Notes under the pieces: model-generated | Database searches by the model: none | Told to the model about the DNA's origin: nothing | The model's input: the letters and a program-made list of their open reading frames with translations, nothing else | From: Dysgonomonadaceae bacterium PH5-43 | GTDB taxonomy: Bacteria; Bacteroidota; Bacteroidia; Bacteroidales; Azobacteroidaceae | NCBI GenBank assembly: GCA_029916745.1 | Contig: JARXWK010000003.1 | Coordinates: forward strand, 1 to 64,000 | Length of the DNA stretch: 64,000 nucleotides | Reading direction: 5' to 3' | Shown here: in pieces, positions 8,810 to 18,295 of the stretch | Numbering within the stretch: position 1 is the first letter of the stretch | Layout of the letters: the number at the start of each line of letters is the position of its first letter | Translations under genes and position numbers: made by a program

Positions 8810-10106
8810 CAGAATAATATCGTTTAAAACCTAACATTAAACCATATAAAGCAAAAGGAAACGATAATGTCATTAATGAATAATTTACAACATTATCGGT
8901 GTATAATGTAGACAACATACCAGCAAGACTAACACCTGCAATCCCACCCATAAGTTTCGCTATTGCATTTTTATCTGTAAAATATACAAATATAGAATGT
9001 ATTATAAGAGCTAACAAGGTAAGAGCATATAAAACCAAACCTATTATTCCCGTATCGCACAATATTTGTATATAGTCATTATGAACAATTTTTATAATTC
9101 CAAAAGGGTGATCCCAATCATAAAAAGCATGCTGTAACATCCCGAGTCCTGAACCCATTAATTCTTTTTCTTCATAAAAATTTTTCAAACTCCACTCCCA
9201 CATAGCAAACCTACCACTGGAATCTATATCATCTTTTGAAAGGCTTTCTCCTCTTTCAACTATTTCGTCTGCCGACATTTGCTTAATAAACATCTTCTCT
9301 CTAACTTGAGGAACAAACAATACTGTACCCACAAGAAGAGCACAACCTAAAACCACATAAGGTATTGACCTAACTTTATAACGCAATATTGCGAATATCA
9401 CTATAGTTATAGAAGATGCTAATATACCCGTACGAATAGACCCTAGTACTGACGGTAATATAAATAAGACTACATAAAATAAGTATTTATACTTTCCTGT
9501 ATACGAAAAAAGGAATAAAGATATGGTGATAGGCACAACGTAAAAGTCAACAATTGCTGGCCCCCAATATACAACACTATCTAAAACTTGGCTTACAAAA
9601 GGAATCTGAAATAAAAGTAACTGCCAAATTGATCCCAATAAACCCACATACAATACAACATTCAATACTTTTAGAAAATACATATTAGGATTCTTTTCCA
9701 TAGGCATCTTAGATGCAAAAAGCATAATAATGAAAGGGTATAGATATTTTAGGAATACTCTCAAACCATATCCCTTAACGGGCGACAAATACATTTCCAC
9801 TATAAGCCAACATAAATATATGAAATAAAAGAAAATAGCTGGTGTTATTTTTATTTTCTCTTTTGAAAGAAATATTCCTATAAGTGTGACTATTATACAT
9901 ATCAACAATCTATTAGCCATCATAACACCACAACCTAAAATTGCGGTTGCTAATAGGAATAAAAATAAATATTGTTGATTATTTACTACAAATAAAGTAT
10001 TTTTATTGAAAGGATCTTTTAATAAAAATATCTTGTTGTTAAATAGGTAACTAAGCCCCATAACGGTAAGAATAAAGAATATTAGATATTGTAGTACTGT
10101 ATACAT
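8799..10106 (-). CDS. O-antigen ligase/polymerase family membrane protein (Wzy-like)
   Basis: 435 residues with about ten to twelve hydrophobic helices. The large periplasmic loop contains a Wzy_C-like pattern: SSGRFAMWEWSLKNF, GSGLGMLQHAF and IVHNDYIQILCDTGIIGL. Such proteins polymerise repeat units or ligate polymer to lipid A core. Polymerase is favoured because the locus has many glycosyltransferases, but ligase cannot be excluded. It overlaps the upstream GT4 gene by 25 bases. No flippase (Wzx) gene is seen in this window. Confidence 0.8.
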   Translation of the reverse strand: MYTVLQYLIFFILTVMGLSYLFNNKIFLLKDPFNKNTLFVVNNQQYLFLFLLATAILGCGVMMANRLLICIIVTLIGIFLSKEKIKITPAIFFYFIYLCWLIVEMYLSPVKGYGLRVFLKYLYPFIIMLFASKMPMEKNPNMYFLKVLNVVLYVGLLGSIWQLLLFQIPFVSQVLDSVVYWGPAIVDFYVVPITISLFLFSYTGKYKYLFYVVLFILPSVLGSIRTGILASSITIVIFAILRYKVRSIPYVVLGCALLVGTVLFVPQVREKMFIKQMSADEIVERGESLSKDDIDSSGRFAMWEWSLKNFYEEKELMGSGLGMLQHAFYDWDHPFGIIKIVHNDYIQILCDTGIIGLVLYALTLLALIIHSIFVYFTDKNAIAKLMGGIAGVSLAGMLSTLYTDNVVNYSLMTLSFPFALYGLMLGFKRYYSDDI

Positions 10107-11212
10107 TGACTTCCTATATTTTCTATTGAAAAACGTTTAACATTATCTTTTGCTTTTAAACCCATTGTCTTTCGCAATGTTTCATCGCTCATTAACAAGT
10201 TCATTTTATTTGCCAATTCGTCTATATTTCTTAGTTCTACAAGGAAACCGTCTTCCTTATTAGTTATTATTTCTCCAGGACCGCATTCGCAATCAAAGGC
10301 TATACAAGGCACTCCGCATTCCATTGCTTCGGTTAAAACCAATCCAAATCCATCATACAAAGTCGGCAATACAAACAACGATGCTTGTTGCATTATTTGC
10401 TTAACATCATCTTTTGGAGTTTCCAATAGAACTTTAGCCTGCAAAGATAGTGTATTTATTTCATTTTGTAGTAATTCTTTATCATGACCATCACCATATA
10501 TCTTTATTTTCCAATCAGGATATTGTTTATGTATCTTAGCAAAGGCTCTAATCAGATATTGAAAACCTTTAGGATAAACTAATCGCCCCATCGAAACTAT
10601 TGTTTTAGAATCTAAATTCGACAGTTCATCTGATTTAAATGATAAGGGATTAGGTATAACCGTAAATTTTTCTCCTCCTCCCCAAAGCATCTTATCTCTT
10701 TCGGTTAGTAAAACTATATTATCGTAATGCGAAGCCGTCCGTTCTTCTCGCCACAAAAGCAGTCTCAACCAATATTTACGGATAAAGCGAAACTTATCGT
10801 TCTCCATTGCATTTCCTAAATGCGTAAGATAATTCTTCGTAAAATGAAACTCTAATATTTTCGTGCTCCCATCTTTTAGTTTATACAGAAAAGAAGCATC
10901 TCGTCCGAAAACACTGATAGTTATATTTGGTTTTATCTCTAAAAGTTTAGACTCCAGAACCTGTTTATATGTTTTAGTTTTGGAGTTTCCGAGTATTAAA
11001 TCCCAAGGTTTTAAATTAGGAAGAATTATATCTAGATAATGAAACTGTATTTTATCGGAAAATGTAAAGAATAGCGACTTTGGTTTGCTCGAAGCCACGA
11101 TTATATGAACTTCACAACATAATACATCGGCAAAATAATTAGCCTTTGTTGAAATCACACGTTCTATACCACCCGAATTACCAATAGAGCTAAGAGAGTA
11201 TGCTATTTTCAT
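10082..11212 (-). CDS. Glycosyltransferase family 4
   Basis: A 376-residue GT-B enzyme. It starts with the glycine-rich acceptor loop SSIGNSGGIERV and has the donor-site signature VSMGRLVYPKGFQYLIRAF, IKIYGDGHDKE and YDGFGLVLTEAMECGVPCIAF. The first acid of the usual EX7E pair is Asp here. Best general match is the WaaG/WcaL-like group. It overlaps the acetyltransferase-like gene by 4 bases. Sugar specificity is unknown. Confidence 0.88.
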   Translation of the reverse strand: MKIAYSLSSIGNSGGIERVISTKANYFADVLCCEVHIIVASSKPKSLFFTFSDKIQFHYLDIILPNLKPWDLILGNSKTKTYKQVLESKLLEIKPNITISVFGRDASFLYKLKDGSTKILEFHFTKNYLTHLGNAMENDKFRFIRKYWLRLLLWREERTASHYDNIVLLTERDKMLWGGGEKFTVIPNPLSFKSDELSNLDSKTIVSMGRLVYPKGFQYLIRAFAKIHKQYPDWKIKIYGDGHDKELLQNEINTLSLQAKVLLETPKDDVKQIMQQASLFVLPTLYDGFGLVLTEAMECGVPCIAFDCECGPGEIITNKEDGFLVELRNIDELANKMNLLMSDETLRKTMGLKAKDNVKRFSIENIGSQCIQYYNI

Positions 11213-12261
11213 TTAAGTAGTTTTTGTTTAAAAAGATTTGTAGATCTTTTTATTTTACTAATAAATGCTTTATTCTCAAAAGTTACATTATATACCATTT
11301 TTGTATCTTTTGCCCAAATACGTTTATAAGCCTCTTCGCCTTTAAGATGATCTACAACAACAAAATCATTGTTTATTGCATATTCCACACATGATAATAA
11401 ACTAATTTTACCTGGAGAATAAACCGAATATTCCGAATGAATTGCAGGCATGTACAAAGCCATATATCTGTTATATGCAAAACAAATATACCAAGCAATA
11501 GAAACACCAGAAACCTTATGTACCACAAAAAACAAAACATTGCTTTTCAATCCTTCTTTTATTATATTTTCATGAAAAAAAGGAGCTTTATAGGCTTTAG
11601 GCCAACGTTTAGAATGAAAATCTAACATAATTTTCAATTCATCAATAGCGTCTGTAACGGTATTATATGAATACGAAATAGTTTCTATTTCTCCTTTATG
11701 TTCTATCAAACGTTTAGTTGTTCGTTTCAAATCAGCAACAAATGATTTTTTCAAGGTAGAAGTATAATCTTCGATTTTATCGAATTCTTTAATTGAAAAA
11801 TAAGGACAAGCTTGTTCTGATAATTCTTGATAATTATTAGGGATAAACATACTGTGCAAACCATCTAAAATAATTAAATCATAATAAGGCAATAGCTTCC
11901 ACAATTCACAATAGAAAGACTGCACATCATCGCACCCTACTTCTTCAGAAAATATTGGGTCGTGATAATCAAAATCAGAATACCCCATTGGAACTATCAA
12001 TTTTCTATAAGCATTTTTCCAATTTTGATGCCACCTGACTAAAGGAAAAATCACTTCTTTTTTCGATTTTTCATGAATACCATACACGAATAAAGGTTCT
12101 AATTTTCGCAAAGGCATATACGTTTTTACCCAAGCCTTAACTATTGCTGGATGAAAAAAAACATGAGAATTTGGACTATCATCCATTACCCTCAACCATT
12201 TATTTTGAAAATTATCACTCCAAATAGTGCCCCAATCTTTAATTATTTCTATTTTCCACAT
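11209..12261 (-). CDS. GNAT/FemAB-like acetyltransferase family protein
   Basis: Probably an N-acyltransferase of the Acetyltransf_6/FemAB-like group (350 residues from the chosen start), acting on an amino sugar or similar. Visible pieces are HVFFHPAIVKAWV at the N terminus and an HKVSGVSIAWYICFAYNRYMALYMPA segment that fits the acyl-CoA-binding strand. The start at 12261 (MWKIEII) is preferred over the longer frame open to 12348, because the first 29 residues would overlap the PIG-L gene by 86 bases and look unlike the family. With this start, one base separates the two genes. Next to a deacetylase, it suggests that an N-acetyl group is removed and replaced by another acyl group. Confidence 0.68.
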   Translation of the reverse strand: MWKIEIIKDWGTIWSDNFQNKWLRVMDDSPNSHVFFHPAIVKAWVKTYMPLRKLEPLFVYGIHEKSKKEVIFPLVRWHQNWKNAYRKLIVPMGYSDFDYHDPIFSEEVGCDDVQSFYCELWKLLPYYDLIILDGLHSMFIPNNYQELSEQACPYFSIKEFDKIEDYTSTLKKSFVADLKRTTKRLIEHKGEIETISYSYNTVTDAIDELKIMLDFHSKRWPKAYKAPFFHENIIKEGLKSNVLFFVVHKVSGVSIAWYICFAYNRYMALYMPAIHSEYSVYSPGKISLLSCVEYAINNDFVVVDHLKGEEAYKRIWAKDTKMVYNVTFENKAFISKIKRSTNLFKQKLLK

Positions 12262-12262
12262 T

Positions 12263-13012
12263 CTATTTTGCTTCAAAATAAAGTTCTTTATTCCATTTAT
12301 TTGCCTTAACAAACACCGACGGCAATTCTCCCGAATATGATTTTCCAAAATCCGTTAATGGTTCAATATATTCGTTTATTGCTGCCAACTTAGTGTTATA
12401 CTCTTCTTTCGTCAATTTAAATAATTTACTATTTTTCCAATTTAGTTTCAATATTTGTGAGTATGGCATAGAGTACCAAAGCCATACACAATACTTGAAA
12501 TTACGAATATTAAATTCCATAAAATCTCGCACTATCCTATCTGCTAACTGCGCAGTTGCAATATGATCCGACCAACCTTCAAAACTATGTGTCGAAAACA
12601 TAGCTTCTGGTCGAATATCATTAACTATTTGCATTAATCCTTCATAATCAGCAAATTTATCAATCTCTCCGTCTTTCCAATGTAAGTAAGTAATATTATC
12701 AACATTAACACTCAATATCTTTGCAGCCTTGTGAGTTAAAGACAATCTTTGTTGTGCTAATTCTTTTTTAGATATTAAACTCTCTGGATATGCAGCATCT
12801 CCATCTGTAAGTATCGCTATATGCACTTTACAGCCCCGCTTTTGATAGTATTGAATTAGTCCCGCACAACCAAAAACTTCATCATCGGGGTGAGGTGCAA
12901 GAATTAGAATGGACTTAAAATCTCCCAATCCTTTTTTAGCAAAAAGCCAAGCACAAAAACGAATAGTCAATACTCGTAGGTAACGATATATGTTTTTTAG
13001 GTTATTCACCAT
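12263..13012 (-). CDS. PIG-L (LmbE-like) family deacetylase
   Basis: A 249-residue zinc-dependent N-deacetylase. The motif LILAPHPDDEVFGCAG (about residues 35-50) gives the metal-binding His-Pro-Asp-Asp, and HSFEGWSDHIATAQLADR supplies the second histidine cluster. Family members remove acetyl from N-acetylglucosamine-type sugars. Its position between a glycosyltransferase and an acyltransferase-like gene suggests modification of an amino sugar during glycan assembly. It overlaps the first gene of the operon by 11 bases. Confidence 0.9.
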   Translation of the reverse strand: MVNNLKNIYRYLRVLTIRFCAWLFAKKGLGDFKSILILAPHPDDEVFGCAGLIQYYQKRGCKVHIAILTDGDAAYPESLISKKELAQQRLSLTHKAAKILSVNVDNITYLHWKDGEIDKFADYEGLMQIVNDIRPEAMFSTHSFEGWSDHIATAQLADRIVRDFMEFNIRNFKYCVWLWYSMPYSQILKLNWKNSKLFKLTKEEYNTKLAAINEYIEPLTDFGKSYSGELPSVFVKANKWNKELYFEAK

Positions 13013-14144
13013 TCAATTGTTTCATATAAAATTCCACATATTTCTCAGCTGCTTTTCTCCATGTAAAAAGCCCTGCCCTATCTAACGCTTTGGCTTTAAG
13101 TTCAGATTGATTATATTTTCCTTTTTCAAAATCAAACATAAAATCTGCCATCTCGGTATTGCTATCTTCCGACACATAAAAAGCAACATCTCCTCCCACT
13201 TCTTCTAATGAAGAATTTCTACATGTAACAACAGGTGTACCGCATGCCATAGATTCTAAAATTGGTAATCCAAAGCCTTCATACTTCGATGGAAAAAAGC
13301 TTGCTATTGCACCTGAATACAGTGTTCGCAATTCGTTATCTGAAATTCCTCCAAGCAAATGAATTCTTCCTTCTTTGATTTCTTTTTCAAATCTCACCTT
13401 TATTGCTTCCGGACATTTATGCCACACCAAAACCAAGTCATAACTTCCTCCCTGTTCTACATAATTATGGAAATTTTCCATTAACAATTCTGTATTTTTT
13501 CTACCTATATCACAAGAAGCCATAACAAAATATGGACGTTTCAGTACGTATTTCAACTCTACATTTTTTATATTTTCTTCTGTTTCCGGAAAAAAATTAT
13601 CCTTAGAGATACCCCAATGAATAACAGTAACCTTATCTTCTGGCACGCCAATATATTTAACAATATCTTGTTTTGATGAATGCGAACAAGTAACTATAGC
13701 TTTACACGACTTTCCCAACTTAGTGCAATTAATTCTATCCGAATCATGTCCTAAAAAAGACTCTTGATAAGAAAAAAACATAGCATCATGCAACGTCAGC
13801 ACCGTCTTCTCCGGCTTTGCAACATATCCGAAATTATGAGGAATATGCAGCAAATCGTACTTAAACAGCATTTCTTTAAGCCTTAACTTAGCAACCCATT
13901 CGTTATAAGGAGATCTATCGCGAAGATAAATATGTTTATTTTCAAAAGGCAAATCAAACTTTTTCGAGGTTACTCCTTTAATATTTTGTGTATATAAAAC
14001 CAAATTAAAAGGCAATTCATCTTTCATCTCTGCTAAAGCCTGCACCAACTCCAATGTCGTACGCCCAACACCTGACAAATACCCCCTTACAAACAGTGGC
14101 ACCACTGAATTAACATCTATACAAACCGTCTTTTTTCTTCTCAT
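13002..14144 (-). CDS. Glycosyltransferase family 4, first gene of the operon
   Basis: A 380-residue GT-B enzyme. Motifs include SGVGRTTLELVQAL (acceptor-side glycine loop), LHDAMFF, VVTCSHSSKQDI and the C-terminal donor site KYEGFGLPILESMACGTPVVT with EX7E. It resembles the mannosyl/rhamnosyl transferase branch, but specificity is not safe to assign. It leads the minus-strand operon; a TAnnTTTG box lies about 60 bases upstream. Confidence 0.9.
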   Translation of the reverse strand: MRRKKTVCIDVNSVVPLFVRGYLSGVGRTTLELVQALAEMKDELPFNLVLYTQNIKGVTSKKFDLPFENKHIYLRDRSPYNEWVAKLRLKEMLFKYDLLHIPHNFGYVAKPEKTVLTLHDAMFFSYQESFLGHDSDRINCTKLGKSCKAIVTCSHSSKQDIVKYIGVPEDKVTVIHWGISKDNFFPETEENIKNVELKYVLKRPYFVMASCDIGRKNTELLMENFHNYVEQGGSYDLVLVWHKCPEAIKVRFEKEIKEGRIHLLGGISDNELRTLYSGAIASFFPSKYEGFGLPILESMACGTPVVTCRNSSLEEVGGDVAFYVSEDSNTEMADFMFDFEKGKYNQSELKAKALDRAGLFTWRKAAEKYVEFYMKQLNGE

Positions 14145-14202
14145 ATCCTATCGTTACATTTCACCAGAAAAATCACATCTTCCGTCCTTTTTGATTAGCC
14201 TG

Positions 14203-14210
14203 CAAAGATA
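14203..14210 (-). promoter_or_regulatory. Putative -7 box of the glycan operon
   Basis: On the minus strand the bases read TATCTTTG, fitting the Bacteroidetes -7 consensus TAnnTTTG, 59 bases before the first start codon at 14144. No good -33 TTTG is seen at the right distance, so the call is moderate. Confidence 0.45.
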
Positions 14211-14287
14211 CAACATTTATCGGCAATTTCCTACTAAATCGCCACTTTTCATCAAAACGACATAATCATAGTGAGCTATCAAAAAAG

Positions 14288-14361
14288 CTCACTACATTTC
14301 CCTCAAAAACTCAAGGAGATTCGACCAAAAGCTCACTGAGTTTTTTGAAAATTGTACTGAG
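14288..14361. repeat. Degenerate repeat series with about 22-bp spacing (CTCACTGAG-like)
   Basis: CTCACTA (14288), CTCAAGG (14310), CTCACTGAG (14332) and TACTGAG (14355) begin units about 22 bases apart. Similar cores at similar spacing occur at 35387-35436 and 58954-59000. Confidence 0.45.
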
Positions 14362-14564
14362 TTTTTCCAGCATAAGACAGTTTTTTAAAGTTAAAACGTA
14401 GCGAATAGCTTTAAAATGTACATTTTCAAACTTTTTAACAAATAAAACACAGTGTTTTACTGTGTGAAAAAGATGATAATTAACGCTACTCACAAAAGGT
14501 TATATCGTTGATTTTTAACAAGTTGATTTTCAAATGTAAACATGATGTTACACGATGTTACTCT

Positions 14565-14610
14565 AAGTAAAAGGAAGTAAAGAAAGTAAAGGAAGTAAAG
14601 AAAGTAAAAA
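14565..14610. repeat. Five tandem units of about 9 bp (GAAGTAAAG)
   Basis: The GTAA core recurs at 14567, 14577, 14586, 14595 and 14604, giving five direct units of the form (G/A)AAGTAAAG. It lies in noncoding DNA upstream of the protease promoter. Function unknown. Confidence 0.75.
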
Positions 14611-14612
14611 AA

Positions 14613-14665
14613 ACACCCCCCAACCCCCTCGCAAGCGAAGGGGTGTAGAGAAATTCTTTTTTTTA
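14613..14665 (+). terminator. GC-rich hairpin followed by T-run
   Basis: ACACCCC (14613-14619) can pair with GGGGTGT (14640-14646), and an inner CCCCTCGC/GCGA-A-GGGG stem is also possible. A run of eight T follows after a short spacer. It may be an intrinsic terminator, but no upstream plus-strand gene is apparent. Confidence 0.4.
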
Positions 14666-14734
14666 TTTTTTCAAGCCCAAACTACATCAACTCTGGCAAG
14701 AAAATCATTATTGCAAAAAACATTCCGAAAACGC

Positions 14735-14765
14735 TTGGAAAACCCTCCAAAATTTACTACCTTTG
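14735..14765 (+). promoter_or_regulatory. Bacteroidetes-type promoter of the tricorn-like protease
   Basis: TTG at 14735-14737, 20 bases, then TACCTTTG at 14758-14765, matching the TTTG-N19-TAnnTTTG consensus. Transcription would start near 14772, leaving a leader of about 50 bases. Confidence 0.7.
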
Positions 14766-14821
14766 CAATCGCCATTTAGCTCAAGCTTTTAACAACAACT
14801 CAAATTTCACAAACAAACGCA

Positions 14822-17800
14822 ATGAACAAAATCAAATTAATCGTCCTGTCGTTACTTTTTTCGATAACAGTTTTCGCTAACCCTCTGTGGATGAGATACC
14901 CTTCGTTATCGCCAGACGGACAAACAATAGCTTTTGCCTACAAAGGTGATATCTACACAGTTGACGCTAAAGGCGGAGAAGCTAAGCAGATAACTCTTCA
15001 TTCGGCTCACGACTATATGCCTATCTGGTCGCCCGATAGCAAAAACATTGCATTTGCAAGTAATCGATTCGGAGGTTTCGATGTGTTTATCGTTTCAGCA
15101 AATGGAGGAACACCTATGCGCTTAACAACTTTTTCGGGAAACGAACTTCCATTATCTTTCACTCCTGATGGCAAATCAATTGCGTTTAGTGCTAAAATTC
15201 AAGCTCCAGCCCAGAGTGCTGCATTCCCTTCGGGGGTAGTATCTGAGATTTATAAAGTCCCTGTTAGCGGAGGTCGCACCGAGCAAATATTAGCGATTTC
15301 AGCTGATGCAATGTCTTTCGCATCTGATGGCAAATCGTTTGTTTATCAAGACCGTAAAGGGTTTGAAGACAAATGGCGCAAACATCACACTTCGTCTACA
15401 ACTCGCGATATTTTGTTTTACGATGCCAATAGTCAAAAGCACACAATACTAAGTTCTTACGCTGGCGAAAACACCGACCCTGTGCTTAGCACCGATAATT
15501 CGACTGTATATTTTCTGAACGAACAATCAGGCTCTTTCAATGTTTGGGCTATGCCATTAAACAATCCTAACAGCCTTAAACAAATAACCAACTTCAAAAC
15601 TCACCCTGTACGTTTCTTGAGTATCGATAAGGCAGGTAAACTTTGCTTTTGGTACGATGGCGAAATCTACACAATGGCAGCATCGGGCAAACCCGAAAAG
15701 GTTAAAATATCGATTATTGAAGATGATAAGTTGAACGATTTTGAAACCATAAACAGAGGGGCTTACGCCGAAGCTGTATCGAGCGATGGTAAACAAGTAG
15801 CCTCAGTTATGAGAGGTGAAATATTTGTTTCTTCGGTCGATTATAAATACACAAAACGCATAACCAACACTGCGGCTAAAGATGCTATGCCTTCATTTTC
15901 TCCAGATGGCAAAACGCTTGTTTATGCTTCGGAACGAACAGGCGTATGGAGTCTTTACACTGCAAAAACAGGGAGAGAAGAAGAACCTTTCTTTTTCAAT
16001 GCAACACTGATAGAAGAAGAGCCATTATTCAAAGAATCTAAAACGGAAAGAGTTCACCCTGAATATTCGCCCGATGGAAAGAAAATTGCTTTCATTCAAG
16101 ACCGACACAAAGTGATGGTTTACAATATCGACAGTAAGAAAACAACAGAGATAACTGATGGTTCGGATAATGCCAACTCTTCAGGAGACATACACTTCGA
16201 GTGGTCGCCCGATAGTAAATGGTTAGCAATAACTTACTCTCCAAACAAACACGACCCCTATTACGACATTGGTTTGGTAAGCGCTGAGGGAGGCGAAGTG
16301 ATAAACCTAACAAATAGCGGATACACTGACGTTAACCCCAAATGGGTGTTAGACGGTAACGCAATCCTTTTCTTATCGGAAAGATACGGTATGCGCAACC
16401 ACGCCTCGTGGGGATCGCTCAACGATGCATTCTTAGTGTTTATGAATCAAGAGGCTTACGACAAATACCGTTTAAGTGAAGATGATTACAAGCTTTTTGA
16501 AGAAGAGAAGAAACTGAAATCTAAGGATAAAGCCGCTGAAAAAGACTCAACAAAAAAAGATGATAAAAGCATCAAAATAGAGCTTAAAAACATCGAAGAC
16601 CGCATAGTAAGGGTTACACCTAACTCTTCTAACTTGGCTGACGCTATGCTCACTAAAGATGGCTCAAAACTTTATTACCTGTCTGCATTTGAAAAAGATT
16701 ACGATTTATGGTCGATAAACACTCGAACACGTGAAACTAAAATAGAAATCAAGGGTGCAGGTAGAGGACGATTAAATCTTGATAAAGACGGAAAAATATT
16801 GTTTTCGTTAGGTAGTTCAGCTCAAAAAATCACTTTAGCTGGCAACAAAAAAGAAACGATAAACATAAACGCCTCTATGGATTTAGATTTAGCTGCCGAA
16901 CGACAATATATGTTCGACCACGTATGGACTCAAGAAGACAAGCGATTCTATGTTAAGGATTTACACGGCGTAAATTGGAAGCTTATGAAAACCTCTTACG
17001 AAAAATTCTTACCTCATATAAACAACAATTTCGATTTCTGCGAATTATTAGGAGAGATGCTGGGAGAACTAAACTCATCGCACAATGGAGCTCGTTACAG
17101 TCCGAGATACAACAACCCCGACGTAACAGCTAACTTAGGTTTATTGTTTTCTTGGACATATAATAAAGACGGACTACTTATAGACGAGGTATTAGAGAAA
17201 GGTCCTTTCGACACTGCCGAAAGCAAAGTTAAAGCAGGTTGTATTTTAACAGCTCTAAATGGCGTAGAAATTAAGAAAGATGAAGATTATTTCCCTCTAT
17301 TAAATAAAATAGCAGGGCAAAACACTTTATGTTCTTTCTCAAATCCAGAAACAAACGAAAAATGGGACGAAGTAATTAAGCCAATATCAATAGGCACGGC
17401 CAATTCTTTACTTTACACTCGATGGGTGAAACAACGAGAAGCCGACGTTGAACGCCTATCTAACGGACGTTTAGGTTATGTACACATTCAGAGTATGGCA
17501 GACCCCAGTTTCCGTTCTATATACTCCGATATTTTGGGTAAATTCAACAATAAAGAAGGTATAGTAATAGACACTCGTTACAATGGAGGTGGTCGTTTAC
17601 ACGAAGATATAGAGATATTATTCAGTGGCAAAAAATACTTCACACAAGTAGTTAGAGATGTTGAAACTTGCGATATGCCAAGTAGACGATGGAATAAACC
17701 TTCAGTAATGATAATGGGCGAAGCAAACTACTCTAATGCTCACGGTTCACCTTGGGTTTACAAACACGTAGGCATAGGCAAACTTGTTGGTATGCCCGTA

Positions 17801-18022
17801 CCTGGCACTATGACTTCTGTTTCGTGGGAAAACCTGCAAGACCCTTCTTTATTATTCGGTATTCCTATCGTTGGTTATAAGTTAGCTGATGGCTCGTATT
17901 TAGAAAACCAACAGTTAGAGCCCGACGTTAAAATAGCTAATTCTCCTGAAAAGTTAGTAAAAGGAGAAGACGAACAACTTGCAAAAGCAGTTTCAGTTCT
18001 TTTGGAAGAACTGAAAAGATAA
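14822..18022 (+). CDS. Tricorn-like S41 family peptidase, exported
   Basis: 1066 residues. A signal peptide (MNKIKLIVLSLLFSITVFA) points to the periplasm. Residues from about 20 to 680 form WD40/TolB-type propeller repeats, with recurrent SPDGK and WSPDSK blades. A PDZ-like region follows (GLLIDEVLEKGPFDTAESKV), then the S41 catalytic part with VIDTRYNGGGRLHEDIE and NYSNAHGSPWVYKH. Ser971 is the likely nucleophile by comparison with the tricorn active site. The role is probably degradation of peptides. It is monocistronic with its own promoter. Confidence 0.88.
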   Translation: MNKIKLIVLSLLFSITVFANPLWMRYPSLSPDGQTIAFAYKGDIYTVDAKGGEAKQITLHSAHDYMPIWSPDSKNIAFASNRFGGFDVFIVSANGGTPMRLTTFSGNELPLSFTPDGKSIAFSAKIQAPAQSAAFPSGVVSEIYKVPVSGGRTEQILAISADAMSFASDGKSFVYQDRKGFEDKWRKHHTSSTTRDILFYDANSQKHTILSSYAGENTDPVLSTDNSTVYFLNEQSGSFNVWAMPLNNPNSLKQITNFKTHPVRFLSIDKAGKLCFWYDGEIYTMAASGKPEKVKISIIEDDKLNDFETINRGAYAEAVSSDGKQVASVMRGEIFVSSVDYKYTKRITNTAAKDAMPSFSPDGKTLVYASERTGVWSLYTAKTGREEEPFFFNATLIEEEPLFKESKTERVHPEYSPDGKKIAFIQDRHKVMVYNIDSKKTTEITDGSDNANSSGDIHFEWSPDSKWLAITYSPNKHDPYYDIGLVSAEGGEVINLTNSGYTDVNPKWVLDGNAILFLSERYGMRNHASWGSLNDAFLVFMNQEAYDKYRLSEDDYKLFEEEKKLKSKDKAAEKDSTKKDDKSIKIELKNIEDRIVRVTPNSSNLADAMLTKDGSKLYYLSAFEKDYDLWSINTRTRETKIEIKGAGRGRLNLDKDGKILFSLGSSAQKITLAGNKKETININASMDLDLAAERQYMFDHVWTQEDKRFYVKDLHGVNWKLMKTSYEKFLPHINNNFDFCELLGEMLGELNSSHNGARYSPRYNNPDVTANLGLLFSWTYNKDGLLIDEVLEKGPFDTAESKVKAGCILTALNGVEIKKDEDYFPLLNKIAGQNTLCSFSNPETNEKWDEVIKPISIGTANSLLYTRWVKQREADVERLSNGRLGYVHIQSMADPSFRSIYSDILGKFNNKEGIVIDTRYNGGGRLHEDIEILFSGKKYFTQVVRDVETCDMPSRRWNKPSVMIMGEANYSNAHGSPWVYKHVGIGKLVGMPVPGTMTSVSWENLQDPSLLFGIPIVGYKLADGSYLENQQLEPDVKIANSPEKLVKGEDEQLAKAVSVLLEELKR

Positions 18023-18295
18023 AAGTTAAAAACTAAAAACTAAAAGTTGGCGCAAAGCGTAAGCGAGCAAGCTCTCAGATAAAAGTTAAAGCTGCCTAAA
18101 GGGCAGAATTTGCATAGACGTATGGCGAGAGAAGCGTTGCCTACTGATATAAGGCGCAAAGCGACAAAATTAGATAAACGTTAAAACAATCGTGTATTTT
18201 CGTAGATACGTGGTGTGCTGCGTCTCTATTAATAATAAAGATTGGGCATCTCTTGTAGTAGCTGCTGCCTAAAACAAATTGAAGAATTAAAAATT
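18023..18295. other. Intergenic region with repeat-like debris and hairpins
   Basis: No gene is seen. GGCGCAAAGCG is repeated at 18049-18059 and 18153-18163. CTGCC-taaa-GGCAG-type pairing occurs near 18090-18105. TAGATACG (18203-18210) pairs with CGTCTCTA (18221-18228) apart from one mismatch, resembling REP-like hairpins. A -7 box for the MATE gene is not obvious. Confidence 0.5.

Larger units (their letters stand above)
14211..14734. other. Long intergenic region with hairpins and short repeats
   Basis: No convincing gene is seen. It contains a perfect 9-bp stem hairpin (TAGTGAGCT 14269-14277 with AGCTCACTA 14286-14294), a 22-bp-spaced repeat series (14288-14361), a 7-bp stem (ACACAGT 14447-14453 with ACTGTGT 14459-14465), a 9-bp tandem repeat (14565-14610) and a GC-rich hairpin (14613-14646). 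The region separates two divergent transcription units. Confidence 0.6.

Noticed and set aside
12262-12348. Longer start for the acetyltransferase-like gene (29 extra residues)
   Set aside because: It would overlap the PIG-L gene by 86 bases and adds a segment unlike the family; the inner ATG gives a one-base gap.
14311-14493. Open frame of 60 codons in the long spacer upstream of the glycan operon
   Set aside because: It overlaps hairpins and the 22-bp repeat series and has no recognisable domain or promoter; a chance frame in AT-rich DNA.
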